Assembly (NCBI RefSeq): GCF_001685395.1
Contig: NZ_CP014167.1
Location: 4,472,001 to 4,536,000 of the forward strand
Direction of reading: 5' to 3'
Length of the DNA stretch: 64,000 bases
Source of the DNA: Paenibacillus yonginensis
GTDB taxonomy: Bacteria > Bacillota > Bacilli > Paenibacillales > Paenibacillaceae
A program made the translations under genes and the position numbers. The notes under the pieces were generated by a model. That model had not been told where the DNA came from, ran no database searches, and saw nothing but the letters and a program-made list of their open reading frames with translations. Of the stretch, positions 46,733 to 54,951 are shown one piece after another; the stretch's first letter is position 1, and each line of letters opens with the position of its first letter.

Positions 46733-47209
46733 ATGATCAAAAATGAAAAAATCAAAGCTTCGGAAGTCCGGCTTACCGGCTTGGACGGTGAGGATTTGGG
46801 GATTATGCCGACACTGGAGGCGCTGGCCCTGGCCAGGAAATACAAAGTCGATCTGGTGTGCGAATCGCTGATGAGCAGCCCGCCGCCCTGCCGGCTGGTT
46901 GGAGCCGGGAAAGCTCGCGAGGAACGGGACCAGGCCAAGAAAAAAGCCGGGCCGGCCAAATCCAAGGAACTCCGCTTTACCCCTGAAATTGAAGAGCATG
47001 ATTACGACACGAAGAAACGCCAGGCCGAGAAATGGCTGCAGGCCGGTCATTCGGTGCTTCTGACTGTAAAGATATCCGGCAAACAGGGGGAGCAGGCCAA
47101 AGCCCTGCTTCAGCAGCTGCAAGCCGATTTGAAGACGGCCGGCCGTCCCCGCACGGGAATCCAGCTAAGCGGGAGACAGGCGCAGGTAGAGCTCGAATCC
47201 CTTACATAA
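46733..47209 (+). CDS. Translation initiation factor IF-3 paralogue
   Basis: 158 residues with both IF-3 domains. N-domain: IKASEVRLTGLDGEDLGIMPTLEALALARKYKVDLV in part, the IF-3 hallmark. C-domain: KELRFTPEIEEHDYDTKKRQAEKWLQAGHSVLLTVKI in part, matching IF-3 RxxPxIxxHDxxTKxRQAxxFL. It diverges in the linker (short, Lys/Ala-rich) and the end. It is not next to rpmI-rplT, where the principal infC normally lies, so it is probably a second copy with a specialised role. GGAGGG upstream of ATG. Sits 430 bases after a Tet(M)-like EF-G paralogue. Confidence 0.8.
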   Translation: MIKNEKIKASEVRLTGLDGEDLGIMPTLEALALARKYKVDLVCESLMSSPPPCRLVGAGKAREERDQAKKKAGPAKSKELRFTPEIEEHDYDTKKRQAEKWLQAGHSVLLTVKISGKQGEQAKALLQQLQADLKTAGRPRTGIQLSGRQAQVELESLT

Positions 47210-47326
47210 AACGTAATATTTGGCTGTTTAATCGCGTAAATGGGGGATTTTTCGCTAAAACCTAAATATTTCGACCTATTCTGACGAAAAAACTCTAAAG
47301 AGGGAACTAGAGGAGAGGTCGGAGTG

Positions 47327-49090
47327 ATGAGCATGATAAAGAGAATCCAACAAAGTATGATCACGCGTTTAATTGGTTTGGCTGCTGTATGCTTTATTCT
47401 CATTATCACGGGTATGGTCCTGGTATCCTATAACGAGCAAAAGAATTTGTACTACAGCCAGTTGAAAACAAATCTGGCCCTTATTCAGAAACCATTAGAG
47501 GATCAAGCTTCGACCCTGGAGCAATCCATTCTGAGATTGGGGGATAACACCAACCCTGACTTGACGCAGGTCTGGTTTAAGTCGACTCAGCAAATGATGG
47601 ACATGTTCAGCGGCACCGGAGTGATCAAGAACACTTATTTGCTTCAGCCCAAGGAGAAAGAAGAGCAGCTCGACGGCAAGCCAAGCCGTAAAGTGCTGTT
47701 CGGCAATCAAGCTTTATACCAGTCCGGAATCACCTCGATGACGCCTTATGTCCTCCAAGATCAATATAAGAAAGCAATGGATACGGCAGAAGCACACGGG
47801 CAAGGCATGACTGAGGTTTATACGGATGATCTGGGCAAATGGATTAGTGTTATGGCTCCGATCAAGAATGAAAACGGCAAGGAGATTGCCGTATTAGTTA
47901 TTGATTTTGACTACGGGGATATTCTGAACCAGCTGCGGGACAGTTTATGGAGAGCGATTTCTATCGGGATTGGCGCGGGTATCCTTGGCGTATTAATCCT
48001 TGCAGTGGTTATCTATCTGATGCTGAGACCGATTGGTGTGCTTACACGCCTCACCAGAAAAGTGGCTGCAGGCGACCTGACCGAGACGCTGACCATCAAA
48101 CGCAAGGATGAACTCGGCAAGCTTGCCGAGCACTTTAGTACCATGATCGTAAATATCCGGGATATGATTGCCAAAATCACCTTGTCCTCCGAAGAGGTCT
48201 CCAAGACGGCAGAAGTCCTTAAAATGGGCTCCGAGCATACAACACAAGCCGCCCAGTCGATTTCCCACTCGATTTCCGAGGTGGCTGCAGGCTCTGAACG
48301 CCAGAAGCGGAGCACGGAAGAGAGCGGCCGGGGCCTGGAGGAAATGTCCGTCGGGATTCAGCGTATCGCAGAGTCCGCTTCCTCCGCAGCTGAATCCTCG
48401 AGCAGCGCGCTTCGCATCGCGGGACAGGGTGGAGAGAAGGTGGAGCATAATCTGGAGCAGATGAAGGCGATTCAGCTGGCGGTGGGCGAAGCGTCGGCAA
48501 CGATTGGCAAGCTAGGAGCGCTGTCCGACCAGATCGGCGGCATTACGAATCTGATCGCTGAAATTGCCAAGCAGACCAATCTGCTGGCGCTGAATGCGGC
48601 TATTGAGGCGGCCAGGGCCGGGGAACACGGACGCGGGTTCTCGGTGGTAGCCGATTCGATCCGCAAGCTTGCCGAGCAGTCGCGGGACTCCAGCGCTGAG
48701 ATTTATGACCTGGTACAGGTCATTCGTACGGAGACTCACCTGGCGATGCAGACCATGGAGAAGGGTTCAGCAGAGGTGGAGCAGATGTCCGGTATCGTAA
48801 ACGGGGTTCATGAGGCGTTTGCAGACATCATCCATGCGGTAGAAGAGGTTACAAAACAGATTATGGAGGTTTCGGCTTCCTCGCAGCAAATGTCGGCAGG
48901 CTCGGAGGAAATTACCGCTTCTATAATGGAACTTGCGGAAATCTCCCAGCAAACGTCCGAATTTACACAAAATGTGGCGGCTGCGGCGGAAGAGCAGCAG
49001 GCCTCTATGGAGGAAATCTCCCATTCGGTGCAGTCGATGAGCGAAATGGCGCAGGAGCTGCGCCAGTCGGTAGAGAAATTCAAAGCTTAG
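47327..49090 (+). CDS. Methyl-accepting chemotaxis protein
   Basis: 587-residue membrane chemoreceptor: TM1 (about 12-34), extracytoplasmic sensing region (35-205, single-Cache-like), TM2 (about 207-229), HAMP (about 230-285), then the cytoplasmic signalling coiled coil with hairpin tip [20 protein letters not shown] followed by [18 protein letters not shown]. No C-terminal CheR-tethering pentapeptide. AGGAGAGG before ATG at 47327. A TAAA...GACGAAAA pair upstream is only a weak sigma-D match. Ligand unknown. Confidence 0.92.
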   Translation: MSMIKRIQQSMITRLIGLAAVCFILIITGMVLVSYNEQKNLYYSQLKTNLALIQKPLEDQASTLEQSILRLGDNTNPDLTQVWFKSTQQMMDMFSGTGVIKNTYLLQPKEKEEQLDGKPSRKVLFGNQALYQSGITSMTPYVLQDQYKKAMDTAEAHGQGMTEVYTDDLGKWISVMAPIKNENGKEIAVLVIDFDYGDILNQLRDSLWRAISIGIGAGILGVLILAVVIYLMLRPIGVLTRLTRKVAAGDLTETLTIKRKDELGKLAEHFSTMIVNIRDMIAKITLSSEEVSKTAEVLKMGSEHTTQAAQSISHSISEVAAGSERQKRSTEESGRGLEEMSVGIQRIAESASSAAESSSSALRIAGQGGEKVEHNLEQMKAIQLAVGEASATIGKLGALSDQIGGITNLIAEIAKQTNLLALNAAIEAARAGEHGRGFSVVADSIRKLAEQSRDSSAEIYDLVQVIRTETHLAMQTMEKGSAEVEQMSGIVNGVHEAFADIIHAVEEVTKQIMEVSASSQQMSAGSEEITASIMELAEISQQTSEFTQNVAAAAEEQQASMEEISHSVQSMSEMAQELRQSVEKFKA

Positions 49091-49115
49091 TTGGATTCAT
49101 ATAACAGCAGTCTCT

Positions 49116-49148
49116 AAGGCATCCCATTACGCGAAAATGGGGTGCCTT
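49116..49148 (+). terminator. Terminator of the chemoreceptor gene
   Basis: AAGGCATCCCATT / AATGGGGTGCCTT stem (one G-T pair), seven-base loop, short T tail. Confidence 0.8.
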
Positions 49149-49216
49149 TATTGTTTTTTATTCTCCAAACGGAAAAAAGGCAACGATCGGGCCCTTTTAT
49201 TCCCCGATCCTGAGCG

Positions 49217-49248
49217 GCGGACGAAGTCGGGGGTTCGTCCGCTGTTTT
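49217..49248 (+). terminator. Second hairpin terminator before the germination operon
   Basis: GCGGACGAA / TTCGTCCGC, eight-base loop, followed by TGTTTTT. Only about 65 bases before the gerA start codon; could be a second terminator for the chemoreceptor or a leader attenuator. Confidence 0.6.
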
Positions 49249-49312
49249 TCCATCAAGCAATATGCATATTTTTGCTAAAAGCGGCAAATACCAACACCAA
49301 GAGGTGAGGGGC

Positions 49313-51778
49313 GTGTCATGGTTCAGGAACAAAAATAATAATGGAAAAGACGAACCGGATCAGGATCAAGAGCAGAAATGGCAGCAGGAGGAGGATCATA
49401 AGCTTGTTCAGGAACTGATTCAGGAATTGGTCCAAGAGCTGGCTCAGGATCAGGATCAAGATCAGGATAAAGCGAAGAAACAAGACCTGGGGCAGGCACA
49501 GATCTTTGATCTGGATCAGGACCTGGACGGGAGCCTGGATCAAGTCCAAAGCGGAAAGGGAACCCAGGGCCAAACTCGAAGCCAAACCCAAAGTGAGGAT
49601 CAGCAGCGTAAACAGCTGATGAACCGGGAGGAGCTGGGGGAGGAGCAACTGGCGGAGAACGGGGGAGAAGACCAGCCAGGCCGGAATCAGAGGCGGCCTC
49701 AGGACTACAAAGAAGAAATGAGCCGGGAATTTGATGAACAAAGCGGTGAGCAGGAGGAGGACCCAAATCCGGGCAGCGAAGCGAATCACTCTCCAGCCGA
49801 ATTCGCCGATCCAAACCAAAATCAAAACAAAAACGGCGGGGATGAAGAAGGTCAGGGAGAGAGCAAGGATCAAAAGATAGAAAGCAGCCAAGCCCGAGTC
49901 CAGGAAAAAAACCAAGGCCGAAGTGAAGGGAACAACGAAGGGCAAGAGCAAAGCCGGGAAATGGACCGTGAGCAAGAGAAAGGGCAGGAAGAGAGCCAGG
50001 ATGAGAACCCAACCTCTGGTGGAGTACAAAACCATGCGAACGGGCCGGACAGCCAGGACAAGCCGTTTTCCGCTTCACCTTCCAAATCGGATGGCGGCGA
50101 AAGCTCAAGCCGTTCCAAGCCGGAATTCGATGACTCCGGCTCCAGTCAGAAGAGGGGGGACGGTAGCTCGTCCGGCGAACCGGAGGGCGAAGCTCCGCTG
50201 GGATCTGATCTGCAGGCTAATTTGGCACGATTGAAGACAAGCCTGGAGAACTGCTCGGATATCATCTACCGTCCTTTTAAGCTCTACTCCTCCGGTAAGG
50301 ATGGGGTTCTGGTTTATCTGGACGGCATGTGCGATTCCCAGCAGGTCGAGGAAGCCGTATTAAGACCGCTGATGGAAGGCCCTGGCGGAGGAACGGGCCG
50401 GACAGTCCGATCCAGCCGAGCGGGGCAGACTGAACAGCCGGATCCATCGGATTCGTCGAATCGTTCGGATGATTCATCTAAGCCTAAGCCGGGTTTATCC
50501 GAAGATCATCCGTCCCGAGATCAGAAGGGAACCGAACTGCCTGAGGAATATCTGGTGACGGCCCTGCATACCTCCCGTGAGAATAAGTTCAAACCGATTC
50601 TTCAGAGCATTATGAAGGGCCAGACGGCCGTTCTGATGGATGGAGAATCAGAGGTGCTGATCATTGATTTGATCAAAATGGAGCAAAGATCCATTGGCGA
50701 ACCCACTTCGGAGAAGGTAGTCCGCGGGCCGCGTGACGGATTTACCGAATCCCTGCGCACCAACACCTCATTAATCCGGCGTCGTATCGTCAGCCCCCGT
50801 TTGAAAGCGGAGTCGCTTTCGATCGGTACCTTTACTCGCACCAACATTGCGCTGATGTACATCGACGGCATTGCCAAGAACTCGCTGGTTGAGGAAGTCA
50901 AAGGGCGGATTAAGGATATTGATGTCGATGGACTGCTTTATTCCCAGGACATAGAGGAATACATCGAAGACAGCGTCTGGTCCCCGTTTCCGCAGATACA
51001 GAATACGGAACGGCCGGACGTCGCCGCAGCGAGCCTGCTGGAGGGAAAGGTCGTCATTATTGTGGACAACTCGCCGATTGTGCTTATTGCCCCGATGACC
51101 TATTGGGCCGGCTTGCAGGCGGCCGACGATTATACCGAAAGACCGATGTATGCTTCCCTTATAAGGTGGCTTCGGTATATTTTTGTTCATATTTCCTTGC
51201 TGTTGCCTTCCTTGTACGTGGCCTTGACAACCTTCCACCCGGAGGTCATTCCGGGTCCGCTGCTCATCAGTATTGCCTCGGCGCGTGAGGGCGTGCCTTT
51301 CCCGGCAATGATTGAAGCGCTGCTGATGGAGATTATTTTTGAGGGGCTTCGGGAAGCCGGCATTCGCCTGCCGCAACAAGTGGGGCCTGCCGTGAGTATC
51401 GCGGGAGCACTCGTTATCGGACAAGCCGTAGTTGATGCTGGAATCGTCTCCAGTTCGATGGTTATCATTGTATCGCTGACGGGGATCGCGTCGTTTGCTT
51501 TCCCGATGTACAACATCGGGACCTCGTTCCGCATGCTGAGGTTTCCGCTGCTGCTGATCTCCGGCTTCATCGGTTTCTACGGCGTCATGCTGTTCCTTAT
51601 TCTGATGACAGTGCATCTGGTGTCGCTTCGGCCGTTTGGAATTCCGTATATGGCACCGGCATCACCGCTTGAATCCTCTAATTTACGGGACATCCTGATC
51701 CGCGCGCCAAAGTGGAAGATGAACAAACGTATGGGTACACTTACCGGCCGGAACCGGAAGCGTTCACCGGGGAAGTAG
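49313..51778 (+). CDS. GerA-family germinant receptor A subunit with giant Gln/Glu-rich N-terminal tail
   Basis: A subunit of a spore inner-membrane germinant receptor. 821 residues from a GTG at 49313 (GAGGTG upstream). Residues 1 to about 295 are low-complexity, dominated by Gln, Glu, Asp, Ser, Asn and Gly with DQDQDQDK-like runs. The GerA domain starts about residue 300 (LQANLARLKTSLENCSDIIY in part), is interrupted by a Ser/Asp/Pro-rich insertion (about 352-410), and continues to about 800 with four to six membrane segments (LPSLYVALTTFHPEVIP; LLMEIIFEGLREAGIRLP; ...GPAVSIAGALVIGQAVV). Usual family length is about 480-550. First gene of a gerA-C-B operon. Confidence 0.9.
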   Translation: MSWFRNKNNNGKDEPDQDQEQKWQQEEDHKLVQELIQELVQELAQDQDQDQDKAKKQDLGQAQIFDLDQDLDGSLDQVQSGKGTQGQTRSQTQSEDQQRKQLMNREELGEEQLAENGGEDQPGRNQRRPQDYKEEMSREFDEQSGEQEEDPNPGSEANHSPAEFADPNQNQNKNGGDEEGQGESKDQKIESSQARVQEKNQGRSEGNNEGQEQSREMDREQEKGQEESQDENPTSGGVQNHANGPDSQDKPFSASPSKSDGGESSSRSKPEFDDSGSSQKRGDGSSSGEPEGEAPLGSDLQANLARLKTSLENCSDIIYRPFKLYSSGKDGVLVYLDGMCDSQQVEEAVLRPLMEGPGGGTGRTVRSSRAGQTEQPDPSDSSNRSDDSSKPKPGLSEDHPSRDQKGTELPEEYLVTALHTSRENKFKPILQSIMKGQTAVLMDGESEVLIIDLIKMEQRSIGEPTSEKVVRGPRDGFTESLRTNTSLIRRRIVSPRLKAESLSIGTFTRTNIALMYIDGIAKNSLVEEVKGRIKDIDVDGLLYSQDIEEYIEDSVWSPFPQIQNTERPDVAAASLLEGKVVIIVDNSPIVLIAPMTYWAGLQAADDYTERPMYASLIRWLRYIFVHISLLLPSLYVALTTFHPEVIPGPLLISIASAREGVPFPAMIEALLMEIIFEGLREAGIRLPQQVGPAVSIAGALVIGQAVVDAGIVSSSMVIIVSLTGIASFAFPMYNIGTSFRMLRFPLLLISGFIGFYGVMLFLILMTVHLVSLRPFGIPYMAPASPLESSNLRDILIRAPKWKMNKRMGTLTGRNRKRSPGK

Positions 51779-51815
51779 CTGCTTGAATTTTGAGAAAAAG
51801 TGAGGGAATGACAGC

Positions 51816-53006
51816 ATGTGGAGAAAGATAACGCTTGTTTTGCTGTGCATGCTCCCGCTGACGGGATGCTGGGATCGCCTGGAGTTGAATGACCGGGCCA
51901 TCCTCCTTGGATGGGGGATGGATTTGCTTGAAGACGGGCGTTACTTGGCGACGGCTAACATTGTCCTTCCCATGGCTGTCAAATCTCAGGAAGGAAGCGG
52001 GGGGAGCCCTGGGTTCATTACGGAAAGCGCGATCGGCAAGGATATTACCGATGCCGGTCAGAATATGCAGAAGAAGCTGTCTCGTGTCACCTTCTCCGGG
52101 CATCGCCGGAATATATTTATCGGCGAGAGTCTGGCTAAACACGGCATGGCCCATTTAATGGACGAATATACAAGAAGTCCGAATGTCCGGCCGCGCAGCA
52201 ATATTTTTATAGTCAAGAATGGAACCGCGCAGGAGGCAATGGCCCTGTATTACAAGCTGGAGACCAACCCTTCAATAGCCGTACAGAAAATCCAGGAGAA
52301 GCTCGGAGCGCCAATCAGCCGTTCCCTGCTGGACTTCTTTATCCAAATCAACAAAAACAAATGCGGGGTCATACCTACTCTGGAGGTCGTGAACCCGGAG
52401 CGGGAAGTGCCCAAGAAAACGGAAAGCGATAGTCCGCCGCAGCCAACCCTGGAGATTGATGGGATTGCGATTATGGATGAAGATATCAAACTTGTGGGCT
52501 ATTTGAATACTGATGATTTCTGGATACGGCTATGGATAGCAGATGAACTGAAGAAAAGAGACGTTACTAGAACCATCGAAGGCAAAGAAAATACGGTCAG
52601 TATACGTCTAAGCCATCTTCGCTCCAAAGTTACCCCGATCTTTCAGGACGGCACAGTCTCATTCAAAATCCGGCTTAAGGCCAGGGGAGAGATTCTGGAG
52701 AACAACACGCCTCTGGATGTTTCGAAAGATCAGGTGATTCGGAAGCTTGAGCAGGAATTCCGGACGCAACTCCAAGCGGATGTTATTCGGGTAATCAAAA
52801 GAGTTCAAACCGAATATGGAACGGATGTGTTTGATTTCGGGGACACGATAAGGATGTTCCATCCTTATAAATGGAAGAAGCTTGAACCCAATTGGGATCA
52901 GACCTTTAAGCAGGCAGAGGTAGACGTGAAATTGCACCTGGAGATTACGGGGACGGGACTGTATGAACAGTCCGTGATTCCTAAAAGGAGCAGAGAGAGT
53001 GAATGA
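51816..53006 (+). CDS. Spore germination lipoprotein, Ger(x)C family (C subunit)
   Basis: 396 residues with a lipoprotein signal MWRKITLVLLCMLPLTGC, then the GerC start WDRLELNDRAI, typical of the family. Anchored to the outer face of the spore inner membrane as part of the germinant receptor. RBS GTGAGGGAAT before ATG. The last four bases overlap the B subunit gene (ATGA at 53003). Gene order A-C-B. Confidence 0.92.
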   Translation: MWRKITLVLLCMLPLTGCWDRLELNDRAILLGWGMDLLEDGRYLATANIVLPMAVKSQEGSGGSPGFITESAIGKDITDAGQNMQKKLSRVTFSGHRRNIFIGESLAKHGMAHLMDEYTRSPNVRPRSNIFIVKNGTAQEAMALYYKLETNPSIAVQKIQEKLGAPISRSLLDFFIQINKNKCGVIPTLEVVNPEREVPKKTESDSPPQPTLEIDGIAIMDEDIKLVGYLNTDDFWIRLWIADELKKRDVTRTIEGKENTVSIRLSHLRSKVTPIFQDGTVSFKIRLKARGEILENNTPLDVSKDQVIRKLEQEFRTQLQADVIRVIKRVQTEYGTDVFDFGDTIRMFHPYKWKKLEPNWDQTFKQAEVDVKLHLEITGTGLYEQSVIPKRSRESE

Positions 53007-54457
53007 AGATCAGCAACCAACAGCTCTTCTGGATGATTTTGATGCTGAATGTAGGGATCAATCTTCTGATCGCCATAAATCTTGTCATTCGGAGTGGTCA
53101 TCAGGATGCCTGGCTTTCTTCCATGATATCGGGTTTGGTTGGTCTGGGTGCGGTTTATCTGGGTACGATTGTATCTTTAAGGCATCCTAACCAGACATTA
53201 GTTAAATTTAGTACGGTGATATTAGGCAAGTGGCTGGGGAAGCTGGTTGTTATCCCGTATATGGCTCAGTGGTTCATTGTTATTCCGTTGATTATGCGGG
53301 ATCAATATCATTTTGTGCATACCAACGTTTTGTTCATGACCCCGGCCTGGATGATCATAGGCTCCTTGCTTTTGGTGATGATTTACACCGTTTTGCAAGG
53401 GGGGATAGAAATTATTGCACGCTGTACACAACTTTGGGCACCTATTTTGATTGTGATTATGATCCTCACCTTTGGGTTTACGCTGAACAACCTGGATTGG
53501 AGAGCTTTGTTTCCGGTTTATGGTCTGACGGGCATGGGGCCCATCCTTACCGGATCACTGGTTCCGGCCTCTTTGCTCGCGGAGTCGGTTAACATCATGA
53601 TGCTTATTGCCTTTGTCGATAAACCGGACAAAAAAACTAAAAGAGCAGCCCTTTCCGGTTTGCTTATGTCTGCTTTCTTTATTACGATGGGGATTTTGTG
53701 GGTTTTGATGACCTTTGGCTGGCATATTGCCTCCAAGCTGAAATATCCATTTTTTGATATGGTAAAGCTTGTTTATCTAATGGAATTCATTCAAAATATG
53801 GATATTTTGATTATGGCTGTTTGGCTGGTCAGCATTTTTGTAAAGATGTCGATCTATTTATTCATTGCCGGCTATGGGCTAGCCCAATGGGTAGGGAAGG
53901 AGAAACGTTGGAAGCATTTTGTGATCGTCCCGGTACTGACCACTTCTGTTCTAAGCTTTCTCCTGATCAGAAGCAACCTCCCGAACGAGTTGATCATGAA
54001 CCGATTATGGATCAGCATTTTTCTACCCCTGAACGGCTACGTGATTCCGCTGCTGCTGTTAATTGTATCGGCCATCCGGTTCAGGTCCGGGAAGCCGGGC
54101 AAGCAGTCGGGGGATCAGAAAGCAACAAGCGGTCAGGAGACAAACGAAGATCAAAATCAAACCTCTGCAGGCGGCCAGGACTTGCCAGCTGGTCAAGATC
54201 CTTCAAACCATCCGAATTCCTCGGGAGATCACCAGGATAAAGATCAGCAGCAATCGAAGGACGTGAGTCAGGAGGGAAACGGGCAGCAAACATCTGATGA
54301 ACAGCAGTCTTTTGAGTCCGAAGAACAGAAGCAAGCCGGCAATGAGCAGCAGGCCGCCGGCGGGCAGCAAACCCATGAGCAGAGACCAGCAGCACAGGAG
54401 GGGAACCAGCGCGAAAGCGGTTCACAGCGTCAGGACTCCAATCAGGAAGAGAGTTAA
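53003..54457 (+). CDS. Spore germination permease-like B subunit with Gln-rich C-terminal tail
   Basis: 484 residues. The first about 358 form the normal GerB/endospore-germination permease of the APC superfamily, with ten membrane segments starting MKISNQQLFWMILMLNVGIN. From about 360 to 484 a hydrophilic low-complexity tail rich in Gln, Glu, Asn, Ser and Gly (for example QQSKDVSQEGNGQQTSDEQQ) replaces the normal short C-terminus. It shares amino-acid style with the N-terminal tail of the A subunit. Both tails are expected on the core side of the membrane. Translationally coupled to the C gene. Confidence 0.9.
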   Translation: MKISNQQLFWMILMLNVGINLLIAINLVIRSGHQDAWLSSMISGLVGLGAVYLGTIVSLRHPNQTLVKFSTVILGKWLGKLVVIPYMAQWFIVIPLIMRDQYHFVHTNVLFMTPAWMIIGSLLLVMIYTVLQGGIEIIARCTQLWAPILIVIMILTFGFTLNNLDWRALFPVYGLTGMGPILTGSLVPASLLAESVNIMMLIAFVDKPDKKTKRAALSGLLMSAFFITMGILWVLMTFGWHIASKLKYPFFDMVKLVYLMEFIQNMDILIMAVWLVSIFVKMSIYLFIAGYGLAQWVGKEKRWKHFVIVPVLTTSVLSFLLIRSNLPNELIMNRLWISIFLPLNGYVIPLLLLIVSAIRFRSGKPGKQSGDQKATSGQETNEDQNQTSAGGQDLPAGQDPSNHPNSSGDHQDKDQQQSKDVSQEGNGQQTSDEQQSFESEEQKQAGNEQQAAGGQQTHEQRPAAQEGNQRESGSQRQDSNQEES

Positions 54458-54605
54458 GCAGGATGCAGTGTGGCAAGGGGGGCCCCGTTGTTGCCGTTTT
54501 GTCCGCAAAGGAAATGGACGCCTGGGCTGCCGGATGCATGTCCCGCGGGGGGACAAGGCATACTATGGCTGAACTTGATTCGTCCAGCATGGAGAAGAGA
54601 ATTCT

Positions 54606-54623
54606 GGGCGCTTCCGCCCTTTT
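54606..54623 (+). terminator. Terminator of the germination operon
   Basis: GGGCG / CGCCC stem, CTTC loop, TTTT. Short and of moderate strength. Confidence 0.55.
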
Positions 54624-54644
54624 AGTTCAGGAGGAGAGCAAACC

Positions 54645-54818
54645 ATGACCAAAGACAAACATCAGAAGCATGAACGTCAAATAGCCAGCAACAACGGCCA
54701 AAGCGATACTGCCGGCGGACGCGGCGAACGGAGAGCCGGAAGAAAAGCTCAGTTCAAGAACCACAGCCAGGATGGCAGCGGTATTCTGGACGAGTATCTG
54801 GACTCCCCGAAAGAGTAG
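54645..54818 (+). CDS. Small hydrophilic protein (57 aa)
   Basis: Reads MTKDKHQKHERQIASNN... to ...SGILDEYLDSPKE, rich in Lys, Arg, His, Gln and Gly with no membrane segment. CAGGAGGAGAG lies 6-7 bases before the ATG, and a strong terminator follows (54857). I do not recognise the family; it resembles in style the small basic proteins of spores. Confidence 0.7.
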   Translation: MTKDKHQKHERQIASNNGQSDTAGGRGERRAGRKAQFKNHSQDGSGILDEYLDSPKE

Positions 54819-54856
54819 GATACAGCGGCTGGCAGAGTTCATCGACGGTCAGCTTG

Positions 54857-54881
54857 AGCCCCCGGCAGCGGGGGCTTTTTT
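54857..54881 (+). terminator. Terminator after the 57-aa gene
   Basis: AGCCCCCG / CGGGGGCT stem, GCAG loop, six Ts. Confidence 0.92.
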
Positions 54882-54951
54882 GTGGAAGGCTGAAGAACCG
54901 GGTAAGGATAGGTAGGGGGATTCACCTTATAACTGAAGGAGGTTGTATAAA

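Noticed and set aside
47210..47326. Cyclic-di-GMP riboswitch or sigma-D promoter before the chemoreceptor gene
   Set aside because: No GEMM-like core was found, and the sigma-D-like elements match the consensus poorly.
49316..50108. Long minus-strand frames opposite the Gln-rich tail
   Set aside because: They are mirror translations of CAG/GAT-rich repeats (Leu/Ile/Phe-rich), a predictable artefact of the low-complexity tail.
50771..51616. Long minus-strand frame over the germination gene
   Set aside because: Antisense shadow of the GerA-family coding region, with no motif and no ribosome binding site.
54463..54648. A 61-residue plus-strand frame between gerB and the 57-aa gene
   Set aside because: Poor ribosome binding site, atypical composition (Gly, Cys, Met-rich start), and it runs through the putative operon terminator at 54606-54623.
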